Shown here piece by piece: positions 1 through 8,262 of a stretch of DNA of 45,521 nucleotides. The notes under the pieces were generated by a model that was not told where the DNA came from, ran no database searches, and saw only the letters and a program-made list of their open reading frames with translations. Each line of letters starts with the position of its first letter. Position 1 is the stretch's first letter. The position numbers and the translations under genes were made by a program. Source of the stretch: CAZAAW01 sp964483325 (GTDB taxonomy: Bacteria > Pseudomonadota > Alphaproteobacteria > Rhizobiales > Kaistiaceae); NCBI GenBank assembly GCA_964483325.1, contig CAZAAW010000022.1, positions 1 to 45,521 of the forward strand, in the 5' to 3' direction.

Positions 1-2
1 GC

Positions 3-56
3 CTCACCCGCTGGATCGTCGACAACCTGCCGGCCGCGCAGGGCGACGATGGCTGA
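3..56 (+). CDS. C-terminal tail of an unidentified protein (partial)
   Basis: An open frame runs from the window edge to a TGA at 54-56 and overlaps the ATG of the next gene (49) by 8 bases, as in translationally coupled operons. The visible end reads LTRWIVDNLPAAQGDDG. Only 17 residues are present, too few to name a family. The overlap and the GC-rich third positions are the only support that it is the end of a real gene co-transcribed with the AarF-like kinase. Confidence 0.4.
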   Translation, partial: LTRWIVDNLPAAQGDDG

Positions 57-1410
57 CGACCCGGAGCAGAACCGGCTCAGCCGCCGTCTCGGCCGCTATG
101 TCCGCGTCGGCACCGGCGTCGGCGGCATGGCGGCGCGAGTGGCCGGGGCGCGGCTTCTCGGGCGCGACCTCTCCGATCCCCGCAATGCCGCCGACATCGC
201 CGCCACGCTCGGCTCCCTCAAGGGGCCGCTTATGAAGGTGGCGCAGATGATGGCGAGCATCCCGGACATCTTGCCGCCCGACTATGCCGCCGAGCTGCAG
301 AAGCTGCAGGCCGCCGCGCCGCCGATGGGCTGGGCTTTCGTGCGCCGGCGCATGCAGGCGGAGCTCGGCCCGGACTGGGAGCGCCGCTTTGCCGGGTTCG
401 AGCACAAGCCGGCCGCGGCGGCGTCGCTTGGGCAGGTGCACCGCGCCACGGCGCATGACGGCGCACCGCTGGCGGTGAAGCTGCAATATCCCAACATGGA
501 ATCGGCGGTCGAGGCCGACCTCGCCCAGCTCGGCGTGCTGCTGTCGCTGCAGCGGCGCTTCGCCGGCGAGATCGACACGCGCGAGATCGCCGTGGAGATC
601 GGCGAGCGCCTGCGCGAGGAGCTCGACTATGCCCGCGAGGCGAAGCACGCCGCGCTCTATCGCACCGTCCTGGCCGGCCAGCCCGACATACGCGTCCCCG
701 GCACGCGCCCGGACCTTTCGACGCGGCGGCTGCTGACGATGGACTGGATGGACGGCAGACCGCTGCTCGCCTGCCTCGAACGGCCCCTCGAAGAGCGCAA
801 CCGGTTGGCGACGGCGCTGTTCCACGCCTGGTGGCAGCCCTTCGCCCGCTACGGCATCATCCACGGCGATCCGCATCTCGGCAATTACACGGTGTTCGGC
901 GATGGCGAGGCGGCGGCCGGCATCAACCTTCTCGACTATGGCTGCGTCCGCATCTTCCGGCCCGAATTCGTCGCTGGCGTCGTGGCGCTCTATCACGGGC
1001 TGAAAGACGACGATCAGGAGGCCGTGAAGTCCGCCTATCGCGGCTGGGGCTTTCATGACATCTCCGACGAGACGGCGGAAACGCTGACCATCTGGGCGCG
1101 CTTCATCTATGCGCCGCTGCTCGACGACCGCGTCCGCACCATCGCCGACGGCGTCGCGCCGCATGCCTATGGCCGGCGCGAAGTATGGGAGGTGAAGCAG
1201 CGCCTGAAGCCGCAGCAGACGCTGCGCATCCCGCGCGAATTCGTCTTCATGGAGCGGGCCGCCGTCGGTCTCGGCGCGGTGTTCCTGCACCTGCGCGCCG
1301 AGCTCAATTTCCACCAGCTGTTCGAGGCGGAGATCGCCGGCTTCGATGTCGAGCGGCTGGCGGAGCGGCAAAAAACGGCCCTTGCGGCTGCCGGTCTCAA
1401 GGCACCGTAG
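49..1410 (+). CDS. AarF/ABC1/UbiB-family atypical kinase
   Basis: A 453-residue member of the ABC1/ADCK/UbiB family, atypical protein-kinase-fold proteins tied to ubiquinone biosynthesis or lipid homeostasis. Visible hallmarks in order: the N-terminal helix with a KxGQ-like motif (MKVAQMM, about 62-68), the Ala-rich nucleotide loop (PAAAASLGQVHRA, 121-133) that replaces the glycine loop, the ATP-site lysine in AVKLQYP (K144), the catalytic loop HGDPHLGN (272-279, Asp274) and the metal-binding LLDYG (Asp296). All key residues are present, so it should bind nucleotide. No C-terminal membrane segments are obvious, unlike E. coli UbiB, so it resembles the soluble AarF/COQ8 branch. It overlaps the preceding frame by 8 bases. 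Substrate unknown; the ubiquinone link is family knowledge only. Confidence 0.9.
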   Translation: MADDPEQNRLSRRLGRYVRVGTGVGGMAARVAGARLLGRDLSDPRNAADIAATLGSLKGPLMKVAQMMASIPDILPPDYAAELQKLQAAAPPMGWAFVRRRMQAELGPDWERRFAGFEHKPAAAASLGQVHRATAHDGAPLAVKLQYPNMESAVEADLAQLGVLLSLQRRFAGEIDTREIAVEIGERLREELDYAREAKHAALYRTVLAGQPDIRVPGTRPDLSTRRLLTMDWMDGRPLLACLERPLEERNRLATALFHAWWQPFARYGIIHGDPHLGNYTVFGDGEAAAGINLLDYGCVRIFRPEFVAGVVALYHGLKDDDQEAVKSAYRGWGFHDISDETAETLTIWARFIYAPLLDDRVRTIADGVAPHAYGRREVWEVKQRLKPQQTLRIPREFVFMERAAVGLGAVFLHLRAELNFHQLFEAEIAGFDVERLAERQKTALAAAGLKAP

Positions 1411-1559
1411 CGTGCCGCGCCCTAGGACAATTGGAACGGATTTCCTATGCGCAGCGCGCTTATCCGGCCATTGTGGCTGCGTCACGGCGAGCGATTGCCC
1501 GCCTTGACCGATTGGGTTAAGACGCGGCCCTCGACAAACCTTTTGCGCGGGATCAGGGA

Positions 1560-1715
1560 ATGGCTCACGAGACGCAGATCACAATGGCGACCCCGGCTGA
1601 TATCGCCGCGGATATGGAAGAGCATCGCAAGACCTATCAGCGTTTTCTGCGCGTCATTGTCTACACCTGCATCGGTGCCGCGATCGTCCTGACGGCGCTC
1701 TTCCTGAGCTACTGA
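1560..1715 (+). CDS. aa3-type cytochrome c oxidase subunit IV (small membrane protein)
   Basis: A 51-residue protein with a charged N-terminus (MAHETQITMATPADIAADME) and a single C-terminal membrane helix ending LTALFLSY. Length and the pattern 'D-M-x-x-H-x-x-T-Y-x-x-F' before one hydrophobic helix match the bacterial aa3 oxidase subunit IV family (PF07835), a peripheral one-helix subunit of the terminal oxidase. In many alphaproteobacteria this gene sits just upstream of the transhydrogenase operon, as here (63 bases before pntAA). An AGGGA lies immediately before the ATG, too close to be ideal; the ATG at 1584 is an alternative start. Good GC3 supports coding. Confidence 0.75.
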   Translation: MAHETQITMATPADIAADMEEHRKTYQRFLRVIVYTCIGAAIVLTALFLSY

Positions 1716-1778
1716 CGTCGGCGTACGTCCGAACATCCGCCCCTGGCTCCGCTGCCCGGGGCCGGGGAGGATGATTCC

Positions 1779-2918
1779 ATGAAATTTGCTGTACCGGCGG
1801 AGATCGCCGAGGCAGAAGGCCGTGTTGCCGCCACGCCGGAGACGGTGCGCAAGCTGATCGGGCTCGGCGCCGAGGTCGAGGTCCAGTCCGGCGCCGGCTT
1901 GGGGTCGCGTATTCCCGACGCGGAATACGAGGCTGCCGGCGCCCGGATCGCCAAGACGGCCACCGCTGCCGTCAAGGATGCTGACCTCATCCTCAAGGTG
2001 CGCCGGCCGAGCGAGCCGGAGGCCCAGCTCTACAAGCCGGGTGCCGTCGTGGTTGCCATGATGGATCCCTATGGCCACGAGGCCGCCCTTGCGGCGCTGG
2101 CCAAGGCCGGGCTTCTCGCCTTCGCCATGGAGCTGATGCCGCGCATCACCCGGGCGCAGGTGATGGACGTCCTGTCCAGCCAGGCGAACCTCGCCGGCTA
2201 CCAGGCCGTCATCGATGCGGCGGAGCAGTATGACAGGGCGCTGCCGATGATGATGACGGCGGCCGGCACCGTGCCGGCGGCGCGCGTCTTCGTCATGGGC
2301 GCCGGCGTCGCCGGCCTGCAGGCCATCGCCACGGCGCGCCGCCTCGGCGCCGTCGTCACCGCCACCGACGTCCGCCCGGCGGCCAAGGAGCAGGTGGAAA
2401 GCCTTGGCGCGAAGTTCATCGCCGTCGAGGACGAGGAATTCCGTCAGGCCGAGACGGCGGCCGGCTACGCCAAGCCGATGTCGGCCGAGTACCAGGCCAA
2501 GCAGGCGGCGCTGGTCGCCGAGCACATCAAGAAGCAGGACATCGTCATCACCACGGCGCTCATTCCCGGGCGCCCGGCGCCACGGCTGGTCAGCCGGGCG
2601 ATGCTGGACTCGATGCGGCCGGGCTCGGTGCTGGTGGACCTGGCGATCGAGCGCGGCGGCAATGTCGAGGGTGCCGAGCCGGGTGTCACCAAGGTCGGCG
2701 ACGTCACCATCGTCGGCTACGCCAACGTCGCCGGCCGCATCCCGGCCACCGCCTCGGCGCTCTATGCCCGCAACCTCTTCGCCTTCGTCGAGACGCTGAT
2801 CGACAAGGAGACGAAGGCGCTGGCGATCAATTACGACGATGAACTCGTGAAGGCGACGCTGCTGACGCGCGATGGCGCAGTCGTGCATCCGACCTTCGCA
2901 CCGAAGGGAGGCAACTGA
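1779..2918 (+). CDS. pntAA: NAD(P) transhydrogenase subunit alpha part 1 (domain I, NAD(H)-binding)
   Basis: The soluble domain I subunit (379 residues) of proton-translocating NAD(P)+ transhydrogenase, which uses the proton-motive force to drive hydride transfer from NADH to NADP+. Seen: the so-called RQD loop region (SSQANLAGYQAVIDAAEQYD, about 130-149), then MMMTAAGTVPAARVFV, then the NAD dinucleotide fold GAGVAGLQAIATARRLGAVV, followed by TDVRPAAKEQVESLGAKF. This is the split three-subunit form known from Rhodospirillum rubrum, in contrast to the fused PntA of E. coli. A clear ribosome site (GGGGAGGAT) precedes the ATG by 6 bases. The stop TGA shares one base with the ATG of pntAB, so the three pnt genes form a tight operon. 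Confidence 0.97.
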   Translation: MKFAVPAEIAEAEGRVAATPETVRKLIGLGAEVEVQSGAGLGSRIPDAEYEAAGARIAKTATAAVKDADLILKVRRPSEPEAQLYKPGAVVVAMMDPYGHEAALAALAKAGLLAFAMELMPRITRAQVMDVLSSQANLAGYQAVIDAAEQYDRALPMMMTAAGTVPAARVFVMGAGVAGLQAIATARRLGAVVTATDVRPAAKEQVESLGAKFIAVEDEEFRQAETAAGYAKPMSAEYQAKQAALVAEHIKKQDIVITTALIPGRPAPRLVSRAMLDSMRPGSVLVDLAIERGGNVEGAEPGVTKVGDVTIVGYANVAGRIPATASALYARNLFAFVETLIDKETKALAINYDDELVKATLLTRDGAVVHPTFAPKGGN

Positions 2919-3409
2919 TGCCAGGCCCGCTCCTCAGTCCCGATCAGGCGCGCGCGGCGGCGCAATCCGCCGCCGATGCCGCGGCGGAAGCAGCCCGGAC
3001 GGCGCAGGAGGCGGCTGAGGCCGCCCGGACCTTCGCCGATTCGATCGCCGACGGCGCCGGCGCGCTGGCGCATGCCGCCAGCGGCGGCGCCATCGATCCG
3101 TTCATCTTCCGCCTGTCGATCTTCGTGCTGGCGATTTTCGTCGGCTATTACGTCGTCTGGTCGGTGACACCGGCGCTGCATACGCCGCTGATGTCGGTCA
3201 CCAACGCCATTTCCAGCGTCATCGTCGTCGGCGCCCTGCTGGCGGTCGGCGTATCCGCCGCGCCGGCTCTGGCGGAAGGCTCAGGCTGGGCGAAGGGCTT
3301 CGGCTTCGTCGCCCTCATCCTCGCTTCGATCAACATATTCGGCGGCTTCCTGGTCACGCAGCGCATGCTGGCCATGTACCGGCGCAAGGCCAAGCCGGAG
3401 GCCCGCTAG
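2918..3409 (+). CDS. pntAB: NAD(P) transhydrogenase subunit alpha part 2 (membrane domain IIa)
   Basis: A 163-residue membrane subunit forming part of the proton channel (domain II). After an N-terminal stretch of about 65 residues rich in Ala and Glu (repeats such as AADAAAEAARTAQEAAEAAR), three to four hydrophobic helices follow: FIFRLSIFVLAIFVGYYVVW, then LMSVTNAISSVIVVGALLAV, then GFVALILASINIFGGFLVTQ, ending in the typical QRMLAMYRRK. Family members are usually 100-140 residues, so the Ala-rich lead, probably a helix or coiled coil at the membrane face, is longer than usual. The ATG overlaps the pntAA stop by one base (TGATG), so translation is coupled. Loss of this gene would disable the complex. 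Confidence 0.95.
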   Translation: MPGPLLSPDQARAAAQSAADAAAEAARTAQEAAEAARTFADSIADGAGALAHAASGGAIDPFIFRLSIFVLAIFVGYYVVWSVTPALHTPLMSVTNAISSVIVVGALLAVGVSAAPALAEGSGWAKGFGFVALILASINIFGGFLVTQRMLAMYRRKAKPEAR

Positions 3410-3411
3410 AC

Positions 3412-4809
3412 ATGACAGCCAATATCGCGGCTCTTCTCTACCTGATCGCCGGCGTCCTGTTCATCATGGCGCTGCGCGGCCTCTCCAACCCGGAGACGTC
3501 GCGTCAGGGCAACATGTACGGCATGATCGGCATGGCCATCGCCGTGCTGACGACGCTGGCCCTTGCCTCTCCGGCCGATCTCAACAGCTGGGCGATGATC
3601 GTCGGCGGCATCGCCATCGGCGGCGCCATCGGCGCTTTCGCGGCGCGGCGCATCGCCATGACGGCGATGCCGCAGCTGGTGGCGGCGTTCCACAGCCTGG
3701 TCGGCCTTGCCGCGGTGCTGGTGGCAGCGGCGGCGCTCTATGCGCCGGTTGCCTTCGGCATCGGCGAGCCCGGCAACATCCACGGCGCCAGCCTGGTGGA
3801 GATGTCGCTCGGCGTCGCCATCGGCGCGCTGACCTTTACCGGCTCGATCATCGCCTTCCTGAAGCTCGACGGCCGCATGTCGGGCAAGCCGATCATCCTG
3901 CCGTCGCGCCACCTCATCAATGGCGGCCTCGCCATCCTGCTGGTGGTGCTGATCGTCGCCTTCGTCATGACCGGCCATCAGTGGCTGTTCTGGCTGATCA
4001 CCGCGATCTCGCTGCTGATCGGCGTGCTGCTGATCATCCCGATCGGCGGCGCCGACATGCCGGTCGTCGTGTCGATGCTCAATTCCTATTCCGGCTGGGC
4101 GGCCGCCGGCATCGGCTTCACGCTCGGCAATACGGCGCTGATCATCACCGGCGCGCTGGTCGGCTCCTCCGGCGCCATCCTCTCCTACATCATGTGCAAG
4201 GGGATGAACCGGAGCTTCATCTCGGTGATCCTCGGCGGCTTCGGTGGTGAGACGGCCGGTCCGGCCGGCGGCACCGCCGAGCAGCGGCCGGTCAAGCAGG
4301 GCTCGGCCGAGGACGCGGCCTTCATCATGAAGAACGCCTCGAAGGTCATCATCGTGCCGGGCTACGGCATGGCGGTGGCGCAGGCGCAGCACGCGCTGCG
4401 GGAGATGGCCGACAAGCTCAAGGAGAACGGCGTCGAGGTGAAATACGCCATTCACCCGGTGGCGGGCCGCATGCCGGGCCACATGAACGTGCTGCTCGCT
4501 GAGGCCAACGTGCCCTATGACGAGGTGTTCGAGCTGGAGGACATCAACTCGGAGTTCGCCCAGGCCGACGTCGCCTTCGTCATCGGCGCCAACGACGTCA
4601 CCAATCCCGCCGCTAAAGAGGACAAGACATCGCCGATCTACGGCATGCCGGTCCTCGAGGTGTGGAAGGCGGGCACGGTGATGTTCATCAAGCGCTCGCT
4701 GTCCTCCGGCTATGCCGGCATCGACAACACGCTGTTCTACCGCGACAACACGATGATGCTGTTCGGCGACGCCAAGAAGATGACCGAGGGTATCGTCAAG
4801 GCGATGTAG
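3412..4809 (+). CDS. pntB: NAD(P) transhydrogenase subunit beta (domains IIb and III)
   Basis: A 465-residue beta subunit. The N-terminal 270 or so residues form eight or nine hydrophobic helices, including the conserved SMLNSYSGWAAAGIGFTLGN loop; the C-terminal 180 residues are the NADP(H)-binding domain III with GYGMAVAQAQHALREMADKL, HPVAGRMPGHMNVLLAEANV, VIGANDVTNPAAKED, GMPVLEVWKAGTVMFIKRSL and GYAGIDNTLFYRDNTMMLFG, all near-invariant in the family. It starts two bases after pntAB and is the last gene of the operon. The complex supplies NADPH for biosynthesis and redox defence. A palindromic repeat element follows and may serve as the end of the transcript. Confidence 0.97.
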   Translation: MTANIAALLYLIAGVLFIMALRGLSNPETSRQGNMYGMIGMAIAVLTTLALASPADLNSWAMIVGGIAIGGAIGAFAARRIAMTAMPQLVAAFHSLVGLAAVLVAAAALYAPVAFGIGEPGNIHGASLVEMSLGVAIGALTFTGSIIAFLKLDGRMSGKPIILPSRHLINGGLAILLVVLIVAFVMTGHQWLFWLITAISLLIGVLLIIPIGGADMPVVVSMLNSYSGWAAAGIGFTLGNTALIITGALVGSSGAILSYIMCKGMNRSFISVILGGFGGETAGPAGGTAEQRPVKQGSAEDAAFIMKNASKVIIVPGYGMAVAQAQHALREMADKLKENGVEVKYAIHPVAGRMPGHMNVLLAEANVPYDEVFELEDINSEFAQADVAFVIGANDVTNPAAKEDKTSPIYGMPVLEVWKAGTVMFIKRSLSSGYAGIDNTLFYRDNTMMLFGDAKKMTEGIVKAM

Positions 4810-4822
4810 GCGGCGGCCTCGC

Positions 4823-4989
4823 ACCTCTCCCGGCGGGAGAGGTCGGGAGCCTTGCCGAGCGTAGCGAGGCCTAGGCGGACGGGTGAGGGATCACACCCGT
4901 CGTGAGTCTGGCGCCCCAACTCCGACTATCGAATGTCCCTCACCCGGAAATGCTGCGCATTTCCGACCTCTCCCATTGGGAGAGGTGAG
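4823..4989 (+). repeat. Composite palindromic intergenic repeat, copy 1
   Basis: Non-coding stretch between convergent pntB and the TPR lipoprotein. It opens with the hairpin CCTCTCCCGGCGGGAGAGG, contains AGGCGGACGGGTGAGGG (4873-4889), a mirror TCCCTCACCC near 4936-4945, then CGGAAATGCTGCGCATTTCCG and a closing hairpin CCTCTCCCATTGGGAGAGG. The arms can fold into a long cruciform. A second copy sharing AGGCGGACGGGTGAGGG, GTCCCTCACCCGGAA and GACCTCTC...GGGAGAGGT lies at 42611-42731, so this is a dispersed repeat family of the genome. It could also act as a bidirectional transcript end here. Confidence 0.8.
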
Positions 4990-5011
4990 CGCGGCGCCGT
5001 CCGCCAGCCCC

Positions 5012-5893
5012 TTAGACGCGCGGCTGCTGTGCCGGATCGATCGTCCGGCCGGCGCTGACGCGGCGCATGCCGTCATTGGCCGGGGCGTAGCCGGGATTGA
5101 GCGACTGCGCCTTGGCGAAGGCGGCAAAGGCCTTGTCGCGCTCGTTGAGGCGCTCCAGGGCGAGGCCCTGATTGGTCCAGGCCTCGGCGGAGTTGGGGTC
5201 CTTGGTGACAGCCTGGTTGAAATCCTCCAGCGCCGCCTTGTCGTCGCCGAGTGCCATGTAGGAGAGGCCGCGGGCGCTGTAGGGCTCGGCGGCATTCGGC
5301 TCGAACGAGATGGCGGAGGTAAAGTCGGCGATGGCCTGCTCGTGGAGGCCGCGTGCCTGGTAGATCAGGGCGCGATTGTGGAAGGCCCGCGCGTCGGAGG
5401 GCTCCAGCGAGACCGCCTGGTTGAAATCGGCCAGCGCCAGGTCGAACTGGCCGTTCTGGCGATAGAGATTGCCGCGCCCGGAATAGGCGGTGGCGTAGCT
5501 CGGGTTGATCTGGATGGCGGCGTTGTAGTCCGCCAGCGCATCCTTGTCGCGGGCGAGGCGGCGATAGACCAGCGCCCGGTTGGCATAGGCCTGATAGAAG
5601 CTCGGGTTGAGCTTGATCGCCTGGTCGAAATCGGCGAGGGCGTCGCGGAACTTGCCCGCCCGGCCATAGGCCGTGCCCCGCACATTGTAGCCATTGGCGT
5701 CGGTCGGGTCACGGTTCACCACATCGGTGAGCGAGGCGATATTGGCCTGGCCGCCGATGTCGGGATCGACATTGGAGAGCTGCAGGTCGCGCGTGCCGCC
5801 CTGGCTCTGGCATCCGGCAAGGGCAAGCCCGACAAATAGAAAGAGGGGGCGGCCCAAGGAGATTCCGGACCGCTTGTTGTACGCCATTGTCAT
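5012..5893 (-). CDS. TPR-repeat lipoprotein
   Basis: A 293-residue lipoprotein with about six tetratricopeptide repeats. The N-terminus has a basic start, a hydrophobic stretch and the lipobox LAGC (Cys28 from the chosen start), so it should be lipidated and anchored in an envelope membrane, facing the periplasm. The repeats follow the TPR pattern closely, for example AYANRALVYRRLARDKDALA and AYSGRGNLYRQNGQFDLALA, each ending in a LNP/INP/EP turn. The open frame extends to 6001, but the ATG at 5893 (or 5887) places the signal peptide correctly. It resembles NlpI-like proteins, which act as scaffolds for peptidoglycan hydrolases; that role is inference. It is convergent with pntB and separated from it by the palindromic repeat. 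Confidence 0.88.
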   Translation of the reverse strand: MTMAYNKRSGISLGRPLFLFVGLALAGCQSQGGTRDLQLSNVDPDIGGQANIASLTDVVNRDPTDANGYNVRGTAYGRAGKFRDALADFDQAIKLNPSFYQAYANRALVYRRLARDKDALADYNAAIQINPSYATAYSGRGNLYRQNGQFDLALADFNQAVSLEPSDARAFHNRALIYQARGLHEQAIADFTSAISFEPNAAEPYSARGLSYMALGDDKAALEDFNQAVTKDPNSAEAWTNQGLALERLNERDKAFAAFAKAQSLNPGYAPANDGMRRVSAGRTIDPAQQPRV

Positions 5894-6136
5894 GGAACCG
5901 CCGTTCGTTACAGCCGGGATCGACGAACCGTCGTCAAATCTGCCTGGTCCTTGATGGCGCAACGCCCGGCCGTTGGCAGATGGTGCAAGTCCCGACCACA
6001 TAGATCAGACAAGCCGGCGAAAAGAGGGCGAGAGCCTCGTTGCAGCCTGCGCAATGTCGCCGGAAAGCCCGCTCCGTCTAGCAGAGTGGCGCATTTGCCA
6101 CAAGGCGGGAATGGGGCAGGGGGCGGACTGACGAGA

Positions 6137-7225
6137 TCAGCTGCGGCGGCTGATTCGGTTGACGTGTCCCATCTTCCGGCCCGGCCGGATTTCGGTCTTG
6201 CCGTAGAGGTGCAGACGGGCGCCGGGCTCGGTGAGGATGTCTTCCCACGCTTCCGCCGCCTCGCCGATGAGATTCTGCATGACGACGTCGGAATGGCGCG
6301 CCGGGTCGGCGAGCGGCCAGCCGGCGACCGCGCGGATATGCTGCTCGAACTGCGACGCCAGGCAGGCGTCCTGTGTCCAGTGGCCGGAATTGTGGACCCG
6401 GGGGGCGATCTCGTTGACGAGCAGCCGCGTCCCCTCAGGATCCTCGACGACGAAGAGCTCGACGGCGAGGAGGCCGACATAGTCGAGGGCGACGGCGATG
6501 CGCTCGCCGATGCCGACGGCCGACGCGGCCAGCGTGTCCGGAATCGCCGCCGGCACCGTGCTGGTGGCGAGGATGCCGGCGCTGTGGCGGTTCTCGGGGA
6601 TGTCGAAGCTGCGCAGGGTGCCGTCGCGGCCGCGGGCGACGAGCGCCGATATCTCGCGAGTGAAGGGGATGAGCGCCTCGAGGATCGCCGGCCGGCCGCC
6701 GACAGCGGCAAAGGCCGCCGCGGCGTCATCCTCCGGGCCGAGGCGGATCTGGCCCTTGCCGTCATAGCCGAGGCGCCGCGTCTTGAGGATGCCGGGACCG
6801 AGGCGGCGCAGCGCCGATTCGAGATCGGCAGCCGAATCGACGGGCATGTAGGGCGCAACGGCGAGACCGAGCCCGGTCGCCATCGTCTTCTCGGCAAGGC
6901 GGTCCTGCGCGACGGCGAGCACATCCGGATTGGGATGGACCGGCCGCAGCGTGGCAAGGAAGCGGGCCGTCGCTTCGGGGACGTTCTCGAATTCGTAGGT
7001 GATGACGTCGACGCCGGCGGCGAAATCGGCAAGCGCGGCGCGGTCGTCCCAGGCGCCGGCCGTCGCCTGGCGGGCGACGTCGAAGGCCGGATTGTCGCCG
7101 GCCGGCGCGTAGATGTGGCAGGCGAGCCCCATCTCGGCAGCCGCCATGGCGAGCATGCGGCCGAGCTGGCCGCTGCCGAGGATGCCGACGGTGCTGCCCG
7201 GCGCCAGCGGAAGGTCAGTGGTCAT
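6137..7225 (-). CDS. purK: N5-carboxyaminoimidazole ribonucleotide synthase
   Basis: A 362-residue ATP-grasp enzyme that makes N5-CAIR from AIR, bicarbonate and ATP in de novo purine synthesis. Seen: the N-terminal GILGSGQLGRMLAMAAAEMG, the Glu in VITYEFENVPE, the ATP-grasp lid region GPGILKTRRLGYDGKGQ, then VELFVVEDPEGTRLLVNEIA and PRVHNSGHWTQDACLASQFE, all standard PurK signatures. The open frame continues upstream, but the ATG at 7225 begins MTTDLPLAPGSTVGILGSGQ at the expected distance. It overlaps the end of purE by 11 bases, so the two are translationally coupled; PurE uses its product directly. Confidence 0.96.
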   Translation of the reverse strand: MTTDLPLAPGSTVGILGSGQLGRMLAMAAAEMGLACHIYAPAGDNPAFDVARQATAGAWDDRAALADFAAGVDVITYEFENVPEATARFLATLRPVHPNPDVLAVAQDRLAEKTMATGLGLAVAPYMPVDSAADLESALRRLGPGILKTRRLGYDGKGQIRLGPEDDAAAAFAAVGGRPAILEALIPFTREISALVARGRDGTLRSFDIPENRHSAGILATSTVPAAIPDTLAASAVGIGERIAVALDYVGLLAVELFVVEDPEGTRLLVNEIAPRVHNSGHWTQDACLASQFEQHIRAVAGWPLADPARHSDVVMQNLIGEAAEAWEDILTEPGARLHLYGKTEIRPGRKMGHVNRISRRS

Positions 7226-7712
7226 GCGTCGGGCGTTCGGCGACGGCGGCTGTCTGCTCATCCCGGAAGGCATCGAGGCGGTCGGCCAGGGCCGGGTCGC
7301 CGAGCGCCAGGATGGCGGCAGCGAGCAGGGCGGCGTTGATGGCGCCAGCGCGGCCGATGGCCAGCGTTCCGACGGGGATGCCGCTCGGCATCTGGACGAT
7401 CGACAAGAGGCTGTCCTGTCCGCCCAGCGCCGCCGTCTCGACCGGCACACCCAGCACCGGCAGCGGCGTCATTGCCGCCACCATGCCCGGCAGGTGCGCC
7501 GCCCCACCGGCCCCGGCGATGATGACCTTGAAGCCGGCATCGCGGGCGCCGTGGGCAAAGCTGACCAGCCGGTCGGGTGTCCGGTGCGCGGAAATGATCC
7601 GAGCCTCGTGGGCGATGCCGAGCGTCTCGAGCGTCGCGGCGGCGTGCGTCATGGTCGCCCAGTCGGACTGGCTGCCCATGACGATGGCGACAAGGGGGGT
7701 GACGGAGGAAAT
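7215..7712 (-). CDS. purE: N5-carboxyaminoimidazole ribonucleotide mutase, probable ATT start
   Basis: Class I PurE, which converts N5-CAIR to CAIR after PurK. Conserved motifs: PLVAIVMGSQSDW near the N-terminus, ISAHRTPDRL (catalytic His), GAGGAAHLPGMVAAMTPLPV, LLSIVQMPSGIPVGTLAI and GRAGAINAALLAAAILAL. The start is odd. The frame is open back to a TTG at 7778, but that codon lies upstream of a well-formed -10 box (TATAAT, 7757-7752). The only in-frame ATG downstream (7679) would remove the first beta strand, and there is no GTG. An ATT at 7712 gives a 165-residue protein of normal PurE length about 33 bases after the predicted transcription start. I therefore place the start there, with the TTG extension (187 residues) as the alternative. 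Confidence 0.9.
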   Translation of the reverse strand: MSSVTPLVAIVMGSQSDWATMTHAAATLETLGIAHEARIISAHRTPDRLVSFAHGARDAGFKVIIAGAGGAAHLPGMVAAMTPLPVLGVPVETAALGGQDSLLSIVQMPSGIPVGTLAIGRAGAINAALLAAAILALGDPALADRLDAFRDEQTAAVAERPTHDH

Positions 7713-7744
7713 GGCCGGAAGCCCCGTGTTGCAGGAGGTGAGAA

Positions 7745-7780
7745 CGGCACGATTATAGAGGCGCGGCAGCCGCCGCAAGC
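7745..7780 (-). promoter_or_regulatory. Predicted promoter of purEK
   Basis: On the minus strand a consensus TATAAT (7757-7752) is preceded by TTGCGG (7778-7773, 15-base spacer; CTTGCG with 16 is the alternative). In so GC-rich a sequence a perfect -10 hexamer is unlikely by chance. It would start transcription near 7745, about 33 bases before the proposed ATT start of purE, and falls between purE and the upstream DUF465 gene, which ends at 7789 on the same strand. Confidence 0.5.
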
Positions 7781-7788
7781 CGGCCGGT

Positions 7789-7992
7789 TCAGGCGATGAT
7801 GTCGGGCAGCAGCTGGTCTTCCAGGCGGGAGATGCGGTCCTTCAGCGCCAGCTTGCGTTTCTTCAGCCTCTGCAGGCTGAAGGGATCGTGCCCGGCCTCC
7901 GCCATGGCCGCAATCGCCGTGTCGAGGTCGCGATGTTCCTCGCGCAGCCGGACGATCTCGGCCCGGATGACCTGTTCCTCTTCGTCGGTCAT
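7789..7992 (-). CDS. DUF465 (YdcH-like) small coiled-coil protein
   Basis: A 67-residue, highly charged helical protein starting MTDEEEQVIRAEIVRLREEH. The heptad-like pattern, the FSLQRLKKRKLALKDRISRL segment and the size match the DUF465/YdcH family, small cytoplasmic proteins of unknown function. The frame is open to 8040, but the ATG at 7992 has a nearby AGGT and gives the normal family length. A second DUF465 gene lies divergently 270 bases away; pairs of such genes next to purEK are common in Rhizobiales as I recall. No catalytic residues are visible. Confidence 0.85.
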   Translation of the reverse strand: MTDEEEQVIRAEIVRLREEHRDLDTAIAAMAEAGHDPFSLQRLKKRKLALKDRISRLEDQLLPDIIA

Positions 7993-8262
7993 GCACCTGT
8001 CCGTTTTGGTGCCACGGACCGCCTTGCCGCTGGTTATCAACCGGAATTCCAGGCGAGGTTACCACGCCGCCAGGCTGCGGCAAAACCGGCGCCGGTGCCG
8101 CATATTGACAGGCCCTTGGGCCGCACACACATCGCTTGAAGGAGCTGTTGCCGGCGCCGTCCGGGCCGTGGCGGCGGCTTCATGCAGGCAGGCGTTGTTG
8201 GCCGGGCCGGATCGCTGTGGCAGACTGACCGCGCCTGATCGTTCAAAATGGAGGATCTCCTG

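Noticed and set aside
5894..6136. Structured RNA or riboswitch between purK and the TPR lipoprotein
   Set aside because: I found only short, imperfect stems and no known riboswitch core on either strand.
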